Assembly: GCA_013812485.1 (NCBI GenBank) | Contig: JACCTJ010000228.1 | Location: forward strand, 1 to 6,040 | Direction of reading: 5' to 3' | DNA from: Thermoleophilaceae bacterium | GTDB lineage: Bacteria > Actinomycetota > Thermoleophilia > Solirubrobacterales > Thermoleophilaceae | DNA: 6,040 nucleotides | In this document: positions 1 through 6,040 of the stretch, piece by piece | How positions within the stretch are numbered: the stretch's first letter is position 1 | Layout: each line of letters begins with the position of its first letter | Translations under genes and position numbers: made by a program | Notes under the pieces: generated by a model | The model's input: only the letters and a program-made list of their open reading frames with translations | What the model was told of the DNA's origin: nothing | The model's database searches: none

Positions 1-403
<403 letters not shown>

Positions 404-444
404 GTCCTCTTGCTCTTCGTCCGTCTGCTGGTGGTCGCGGGCAG

Positions 445-467
445 AAAAAAGGCCCGTCAGCCGGGCC
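445..467 (-). terminator. Intrinsic terminator in the fusA leader (candidate attenuator)
   Basis: Read on the minus strand this is GGCCCG, a 5-nt loop GCTGA, CGGGCC, then six T. That is a 6-bp all-GC hairpin followed directly by a U-tract, the textbook shape of a Rho-independent terminator. A G·U pair could extend it by one. Its U-tract ends 41 nt before the fusA ATG, so transcription arriving from upstream should stop before fusA unless the hairpin is prevented. It could end the upstream rpsL-rpsG transcript, but almost no room remains for a separate fusA promoter downstream. Regulated read-through is therefore the more natural reading. Confidence 0.8.
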
Positions 468-578
468 CGTTCGTACGGTCGCGGTTGCCCGGAAGGTCGC
501 TATGCGGTGGGGGTGTCCATAATCGTCGGCGGTGGCCGCGGCTCAACCGCTCGTGAGGAGCGATGACCCCGGCTGACG
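455..578 (-). promoter_or_regulatory. Candidate antiterminator: 11-nt arms that compete with the fusA terminator
   Basis: The arm at 568-578 reads CGTCAGCCGGG on the minus strand. It is perfectly complementary to CCCGGCTGACG at 455-465, which covers four of six bases of the terminator 5' arm, the whole loop, and two bases of the 3' arm. Pairing of the two arms (11 bp, 8 G-C) would therefore exclude the terminator hairpin. The upstream arm comes first in the RNA and lies about 100 nt before the terminator, as in known attenuators. Both arms lie within a transcript started at the promoter box 612-620. The complementarity is seen directly; the regulatory role is inferred. I do not recognise a known riboswitch, T-box or ribosomal-protein leader in it. 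Confidence 0.5.
519..546 (-). promoter_or_regulatory. Weak alternative promoter for fusA
   Basis: On the minus strand TTGAGC (541-546) and GATTAT (519-524) are separated by 16 nt, each matching the sigma-70 consensus at 4 of 6 positions. If used, the transcript would start near 511-513. It would still contain the terminator at 445-467 but not the upstream antiterminator arm at 568-578. This is the main competing model for how fusA is transcribed. Confidence 0.25.
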
Positions 579-599
579 CAAGGCGCGAGAACGCCTCGC
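578..599 (-). other. Stem-loop at the predicted 5' end of the fusA leader RNA
   Basis: On the minus strand GCGAGGCG, a 6-nt loop TTCTCG, then CGCCTTGC form an 8-bp stem with one G·U pair. It would begin about 6 nt after the predicted transcription start of the box at 612-620. It directly abuts, and overlaps by one base, the candidate antiterminator arm at 568-578, so the two could stack or compete at the shared base. It may protect the 5' end or form part of a sensor fold. The structure is seen in the sequence; its role is unknown. Confidence 0.45.
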
Positions 600-611
600 A
601 GACCGACGCTG

Positions 612-620
612 ATGGTAGCA
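612..620 (-). promoter_or_regulatory. Extended -10 promoter box upstream of the fusA leader
   Basis: Minus strand TGCTACCAT fits the extended -10 pattern TGnTAnnnT. The wider context CTGCTACnnTCA is identical to the box just upstream of rpsL (1828-1836 and flanks). No convincing -35 hexamer is visible at 16-18 nt, which is tolerable for an extended -10. A start about 7 nt downstream (near 605) would give a leader of about 200 nt that carries the 5' stem-loop, the antiterminator arm and the terminator before fusA. Confidence 0.45.
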
Positions 621-844
621 GCGGATCTGGCTCTCCGCCGCGGTTCGGACGGGGTCGCGCGGGGGCTCGCCGGACGTCCCGGCCCCTGCTCTGGCGGCCG
701 GTCTGCTCATGATCGCGACGGAGTTCGTGCTCGTGTTCTCGTCACCGTCGGGATGGCCTGGGGCGCGGCGATCGGGCGAAGCTGCCCGGCGGGGGCGGCG
801 CCGGCCGGCATCTTGCCAGACCGCTAGAGGTCGGAGCCGGGGCC

Positions 845-948
845 GGAGGGTCCGAAAAGCAAGCAGTCCTAGGACGCAGGGAGCGAAGCCTGCTAGAGGC
901 AGGCGAGCGACCGAGGACGCCGGAATGCGCCGCTTTGCAGGACCCTCC
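845..948. repeat. ~104-nt inverted-repeat element abutting the rpsG stop codon
   Basis: The ends GGAGGGTCC (845-853) and GGACCCTCC (940-948) are perfect 9-nt inverted copies. After a small 2/3-nt internal loop, AAAGC (856-860) pairs with GCTTT (932-936). Inside are a 10-nt palindrome GTCCTAGGAC (866-875) and a 6-bp hairpin GCCTGC-TAGAG-GCAGGC (888-904). The outer arm begins on the last base of the rpsG TAG codon, so as RNA it would form a closed structure right after the gene. There is no U-tract. It might be a U-less terminator or 3' stabiliser of the rpsL-rpsG mRNA, a processed small RNA, or a REP/MITE-like dispersed element. The sequence alone does not separate these. Confidence 0.55.
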
Positions 949-1418
949 TACCAGCGGTAGTGGGCGAAGGCCTTGTTTGCCTGCGCCATCCGGTAGATGT
1001 CGTCCTTGCGTTTATACGCGCCACCCTGCTGGGACTGCGCGTCGTTGAGCTCGCCGGCGAGGCGCTCGGCCATGGTCTTCTCGCGCCGGGCGCGGGCGAA
1101 CTGGATGAGCCAGCGCACGGCGAGGGTCTGAGCGCGGCGGCCCGGGACCTCGACGGGCACCTGGTAGGTTGCACCGCCGACGCGCCGGGAGCGAACCTCG
1201 AGGACCGGGGTCAGCTCTCGCAGGGACTTCCCGAGCGAGTCGACGGGGTCGTCGCTCGTGCGGCGCGAGAGGATCTGCAGGGCGTCGTAGACGATCCGCT
1301 CGGCCGAGGACTTCTTGCCGTCGATCATCACCTTGTTGATCACCTGCTGCACGAGCCGGGAGCTGTGAACGGGATCGGGGTCGACCGGACGGACCCCGGC
1401 GGCGGCGCGGCGTGGCAT
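948..1418 (-). CDS. rpsG: 30S ribosomal protein S7
   Basis: S7 nucleates assembly of the 3' domain (head) of 16S rRNA and lines the E site and mRNA exit path. The 156-residue product has the usual S7 length and blocks: [26 protein letters not shown] near the N-terminus, [19 protein letters not shown] in the middle, [15 protein letters not shown], and the characteristic C-terminal [13 protein letters not shown]. After PVEV it reads [13 protein letters not shown] where many bacteria have RPGRAQTLA, a small local variation. The start (ATG 1416-1418) is 4 nt after the rpsL TAG, with no clear Shine-Dalgarno site, which suggests translation is coupled to rpsL. In E. coli S7 is the autoregulator of the str operon acting at the rpsL-rpsG junction; a 4-nt junction leaves no room for that site here. 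An inverted-repeat element starts at its stop codon. Confidence 0.98.
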   Translation of the reverse strand: MPRRAAAGVRPVDPDPVHSSRLVQQVINKVMIDGKKSSAERIVYDALQILSRRTSDDPVDSLGKSLRELTPVLEVRSRRVGGATYQVPVEVPGRRAQTLAVRWLIQFARARREKTMAERLAGELNDAQSQQGGAYKRKDDIYRMAQANKAFAHYRW

Positions 1419-1422
1419 CGAG

Positions 1423-1818
1423 CTACTTGGCCTTTACGCCGTACTGCGAGCGAGCCTTCTTGCGGTCGGAGACTCCGGACGCGTCGAGCGTGCCGCGGAC
1501 GACCTTGTAGCGAACGCCCGGCAGGTCCTTGACGCGGCCGCCGCGGACGAGCACGACGGAGTGCTCCTGAAGGTTGTGGCCCTCGCCGGGGATGTAGGCG
1601 GTGACCTCCATCTGGTTGGTCAGTCGCACGCGCGCGACCTTGCGCAGTGCCGAATTCGGCTTCTTGGGCGTGGTCGTGTAGACACGCGTGCAGACGCCGC
1701 GCCGCTGCGGAGCGGCGATCCGGGCCTTGCGCCCCTGACCGGACTTGAGACCGGGGGTGGCGACCTTCTTCTTCGGTCGCGAGCGGCCCTTTCGCACTAG
1801 CTGATTGATGCTCGGCAT
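1423..1818 (-). CDS. rpsL: 30S ribosomal protein S12
   Basis: S12 sits at the decoding centre of the 30S subunit and affects tRNA selection and streptomycin response. The 131-residue product has [14 protein letters not shown] at the N-terminus, [50 protein letters not shown] and the basic tail [12 protein letters not shown]. The lysines equivalent to the classic streptomycin-resistance sites are present as wild type (Lys52 in TPKKPNS, Lys97 in RVKDLPG), and Asp98, equivalent to the RimO-modified Asp, is kept. It is several residues longer than E. coli or mycobacterial S12 (124) because of extra residues around 25-35 ([13 protein letters not shown]). The ATG at 1816-1818 has no Shine-Dalgarno site and lies 9 nt after a TACAGT -10 box, so the mRNA is probably leaderless or nearly so. 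It heads a tight pair with rpsG. Confidence 0.98.
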   Translation of the reverse strand: MPSINQLVRKGRSRPKKKVATPGLKSGQGRKARIAAPQRRGVCTRVYTTTPKKPNSALRKVARVRLTNQMEVTAYIPGEGHNLQEHSVVLVRGGRVKDLPGVRYKVVRGTLDASGVSDRKKARSQYGVKAK

Positions 1819-1827
1819 CGGCGCGTG

Positions 1828-1836
1828 ACTGTAGCA
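1828..1836 (-). promoter_or_regulatory. Extended -10 promoter of rpsL-rpsG
   Basis: Minus strand TGCTACAGT fits TGnTAnnnT. Only 9 nt separate the box from the rpsL ATG, so a start at the usual 6-9 nt distance falls at about 1819-1822, giving a 5' UTR of roughly 0-4 nt. No -35 match is evident in the 46-nt gap or the end of the upstream gene. The same 12-nt pattern CTGCTACnnTCA recurs ahead of the fusA leader (612-620), which supports both as real promoters. Confidence 0.55.
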
Positions 1837-1864
1837 GTCGGCCCGTGAATCCAGAGCTCGGCGG

Positions 1865-2734
1865 CTAGGCGCCCGCCCCCGCGGCTCGCACCGGTGCCGG
1901 CGTCAACGCGGCCGCCACGATCACCAGTGCGAAGGCGAGAAACTGGACCACGATCCCGAGCGTGTCGCCCGGCAGTGGGTCACCGAAGACGATGATGCCG
2001 CCGCTGATCGCCGACACGTTGGCGGCCGCGAGTGTGAGCGTGATCACGGGCACCGCCTCGCCGCGCTGAAACCCGTGGGCCGCGGCGTAGAAGGAGATGA
2101 CCCAGGCCACGAGGGCCGCGGCCAGCCAGGGCGAGACCAGCGCGAGGAGGCCGTCCGCGCCGACCGTGCCGGTCAGCGCCTTGATGGCCACGGCGGACAC
2201 CCCGTAGAGGAGGCCGGCCGCTAGGCCGAGCAGCGCGCCGTGATGCTGGCGCGGGGTGCCGAGGCGGGGCGAGAGGACCAGCAGCGTGCCGACCGCGAGC
2301 AGACCGGACTCGAAGGCGATCATGCCCGCGAGCGAGTACGACGAGTGAGATCCCTCGCCACCGGGCAGCGTGGCGGCCAGCAGCACGAGACCGAGCGCGG
2401 TGAAGCCGACGCCGAGCCACTGGCGGCGCCCGACCGAGAAGCCGAAGACCCGCTCGGCGAGCACGGTCAGGAGGACCAGCCCACCGGAGATCACGGCCTG
2501 GACCACCGAGAGGGGGGCCAGGGCCAGCGCGCCGATGTGGAGCATCCACGCGCCGAGAGCCACGAGCCAGCCGATGGCGAACCACTTCGAGCGAAACAAC
2601 GCGACGGCGCTCGAGATCGGGTGGCCCCAGCGGACCTCGGGCGCGACCGAAGCGCCGCGGTGCTTCAGGAGGAAGCCCACGTTCGTCGCGACCGCGCACA
2701 ACAGTGCGAGCCCTATGCCTAGGTGTAGCGTCAT
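1865..2734 (-). CDS. DMT/EamA-like multi-pass membrane protein (putative transporter)
   Basis: The 289-residue product is almost wholly hydrophobic, with about nine predicted membrane helices, roughly at residues 5-23, 51-72, 75-95, 103-123, 134-155, 166-189, 193-217, 230-250 and 256-276. The N-terminal [23 protein letters not shown] and the paired-half layout resemble drug/metabolite transporter (EamA) proteins, including the NIPA-like Mg2+ transporter branch (small residues then LKxRG in helix 1). Substrate cannot be told from sequence. It should act in the cytoplasmic membrane. The ATG at 2732-2734 begins a normal first helix but has no Shine-Dalgarno site. The gene is divergent from the HAD gene (125-nt gap) and lies 46 nt upstream of rpsL on the same strand with no terminator between, so it may read through into rpsL. 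It has no obvious functional tie to its ribosomal neighbours. Fold is likely; function is open. Confidence 0.85.
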   Translation of the reverse strand: MTLHLGIGLALLCAVATNVGFLLKHRGASVAPEVRWGHPISSAVALFRSKWFAIGWLVALGAWMLHIGALALAPLSVVQAVISGGLVLLTVLAERVFGFSVGRRQWLGVGFTALGLVLLAATLPGGEGSHSSYSLAGMIAFESGLLAVGTLLVLSPRLGTPRQHHGALLGLAAGLLYGVSAVAIKALTGTVGADGLLALVSPWLAAALVAWVISFYAAAHGFQRGEAVPVITLTLAAANVSAISGGIIVFGDPLPGDTLGIVVQFLAFALVIVAAALTPAPVRAAGAGA

Positions 2735-2859
2735 GGTTCGAGTCTTAGCGACGGGTCTGTGCGCCCGCGCCGCTTATTGGCCTATCGGCCGCCCTGCCTC
2801 CGCGCCTGAGCCTACCTCCCTCGAACAAGCGTCTACCCAACCCGCATATCCGCCTAAGC
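2735..2859. promoter_or_regulatory. Divergent intergenic region between the DMT and HAD genes
   Basis: These 125 nt must hold promoters for both divergent genes. Neither start codon is preceded by a Shine-Dalgarno site. I see no strong -35/-10 pair on either strand; CATATC (2845-2850) ahead of the HAD gene is the best but a weak candidate. A short dyad GGCC-TATC-GGCC near the middle could be an operator half-site pair or chance in GC-rich DNA. Confidence 0.35.
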
Positions 2860-3384
2860 GTGCCGGCCGAACCCCTCTCCCCCCTCCCGATCCTGTTCGT
2901 CGACGTCGACGGCGTGATCAGCCTGTTCGGCTTCCCCTCCCACGACAACCCGCCCGGGAGCTACCACTACGTCGACGGGATCATCCACTGCCTGAGCGCC
3001 ACCGCCGGTGAGCGCCTCGGCCGGCTCGCCGAGCGCTACGAGCTCGTGTGGGCGACGGGCTGGGAGGAGCGCGCCAACGAGTACCTTCCTCGGCTGCTCG
3101 GGCTCAGCGCGCCCCAGCTGCCGACCCTGAGCTTCGACGGCCGCGCGATCTTCGGGACCGCGCACTGGAAGGTGGAGGCGATCGACGAGTACGCGGGCGA
3201 GCGACCGGCCGCCTGGATCGACGACAACCTCGACGAACGCTGCCAGCGCTGGGCGCAGGGGCGCGCCGCTCCGACCCTGCTCGTGCCGACCGATCCCGCG
3301 GTCGGGATCGACGAGGATCACGTCGCGCGGCTGCTTCGCTGGGCCGACGAGGTCGCCGGCATCGTCGCGCCCGGCCGGGCCTGA
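2860..3384 (+). CDS. HAD-superfamily protein, HAD domain of the Swiss Army Knife RNA-repair type
   Basis: The 174-residue protein shows all four HAD motifs. Motif I is ILFVDVDGV (residues 11-19, Asp15 as nucleophile and Asp17 as acid/base). Motif II is ELVWATGWE (61-69, Thr66). Motif III is Lys104 in HWKVEAI. Motif IV is WIDDNLD (119-125, Asp121 and Asp122 binding Mg2+). The WATGWE and WIDD forms match the small actinobacterial HAD proteins grouped with the HAD domain of Swiss Army Knife RNA-repair proteins, which suggests phosphatase activity on an unknown, perhaps nucleic-acid-end, substrate. Length fits a stand-alone single-domain member; no cap domain, signal peptide or membrane helix is seen. 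The GTG at 2860-2862 lies 14 codons before the nucleophile, normal for the family, and lacks a Shine-Dalgarno site, so initiation may be leaderless. The gene is convergent with rpoC, 30 nt away. Catalytic residues look intact; substrate unknown. Confidence 0.85.
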   Translation: MPAEPLSPLPILFVDVDGVISLFGFPSHDNPPGSYHYVDGIIHCLSATAGERLGRLAERYELVWATGWEERANEYLPRLLGLSAPQLPTLSFDGRAIFGTAHWKVEAIDEYAGERPAAWIDDNLDERCQRWAQGRAAPTLLVPTDPAVGIDEDHVARLLRWADEVAGIVAPGRA

Positions 3385-3403
3385 GCTGAGCGCTCAGACC
3401 CGG
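3375..3403. terminator. Stem-loop between the convergent HAD and rpoC genes
   Basis: CCGGG, a C·A mismatch, CTGAG, a 7-nt loop, CTCAG and CCCGG form a 10-bp interrupted stem. It overlaps the HAD stop codon and ends 12 nt before the rpoC stop. It is symmetric enough to work for both strands. No U-tract follows on either side, so it is not a classic intrinsic terminator; U-less hairpins at gene ends have been proposed as terminators in actinobacteria. Within it CTGAGCGCTCAG (3386-3397) is a perfect 12-nt palindrome, giving an alternative shorter fold. Confidence 0.5.
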
Positions 3404-3414
3404 CGGCGCGGACG

Positions 3415-6040
<2,626 letters not shown>

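Larger units (their letters stand above)
404..947. other. 544-nt rpsG–fusA intergenic region
   Basis: No credible gene is present on either strand. The plus-strand frames open here have no ribosome-binding site and a low-complexity Arg/Gly/Ala composition typical of GC-rich noncoding DNA. From the rpsG side it holds an inverted-repeat element (845-948), a small hairpin GACC-GCTAGA-GGTC (819-832), and a stretch from about 620 to 818 in which I see nothing specific. Then come a promoter box (612-620), a leader stem-loop (578-599), the antiterminator arm (568-578), a weak second promoter (519-546) and the terminator (445-467). The gap is long for two str genes that often lie close together. Confidence 0.6.

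Noticed and set aside
500..520. Six-codon leader peptide (MDTPTA) between the antiterminator arm and the terminator of the fusA leader
   Set aside because: It has no Shine-Dalgarno site and no run of a regulatory amino acid, and its ATG overlaps the weak alternative -10. It is kept only as a remote possibility for a translation-coupled attenuator.
685..828. Possible small membrane protein or remnant on the plus strand: a hydrophobic run ALAAGLLMIATEFVLVFS in one frame, continued by VLVTVGMAWGAAIG in another
   Set aside because: It needs a frameshift, has no ribosome-binding site and no recognisable family; the run is short enough to be chance.
960..1532. Plus-strand open frame of 190 codons opposite rpsG and rpsL
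   Set aside because: It lies wholly antisense to two certain ribosomal protein genes and shows no recognisable domain.
1423..1818. Streptomycin-resistance mutation in rpsL
   Set aside because: Both key lysines (Lys52 and Lys97 here) are wild type.
2240..3011. Open frames opposite the DMT gene (plus strand) and the 239-codon alternative minus-strand frame at 1980-2699
   Set aside because: They are polar, Arg-rich shadow frames; the membrane-protein frame has clear helices and explains the codon pattern.

Overview
The window is GC-rich and carries the rpoC–rpsL–rpsG–fusA core (str region) of a bacterial chromosome. The EF-G N-terminus (for example [19 protein letters not shown]) and the lack of an E. 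coli-type SI3 insertion in the RpoC trigger loop fit a high-GC Gram-positive (actinobacterial) lineage. Extreme GC, an unusual S12 insertion and a HAD protein of a type common in actinobacteria make a deep-branching group such as Thermoleophilia possible. This placement is inference, not proof.

Layout, read in transcription order on the minus strand from the right edge: (1) rpoC, the RNA polymerase beta-prime subunit, enters from the right edge and stops at 3415; it carries an apparent one-base deletion at 5931-5932. (2) A convergent plus-strand HAD-superfamily gene (2860-3384) faces the rpoC end, with a stem-loop (3375-3403) in the junction. (3) A divergent minus-strand gene for a 9-helix DMT/EamA-like membrane protein (1865-2734). 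(4) rpsL (S12) and rpsG (S7), 4 nt apart, behind a probable extended -10 promoter that puts rpsL at or near the 5' end of its mRNA. (5) A 544-nt gap holding a ~104-nt inverted-repeat element right at the rpsG stop, a second promoter box much like that of rpsL, and a ~200-nt leader. (6) The first 134 codons of fusA (EF-G), which runs off the left edge.

The main genes are transcription and translation machinery: RpoC makes RNA, S12 and S7 belong to the 30S decoding centre and head, and EF-G drives translocation. The DMT and HAD genes split the usual rpoBC and str clusters and have no evident functional link to them.

The most interesting part is the fusA leader. An intrinsic terminator (6-bp GC stem plus six U) sits only 41 nt before the fusA start codon. 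An 11-nt segment about 100 nt upstream is perfectly complementary to the terminator's 5' arm, loop and inner 3' arm. That is the geometry of a transcription attenuator with alternative terminator and antiterminator folds. I recognise no known riboswitch or leader family here, so it is a candidate new cis-regulatory RNA controlling EF-G.
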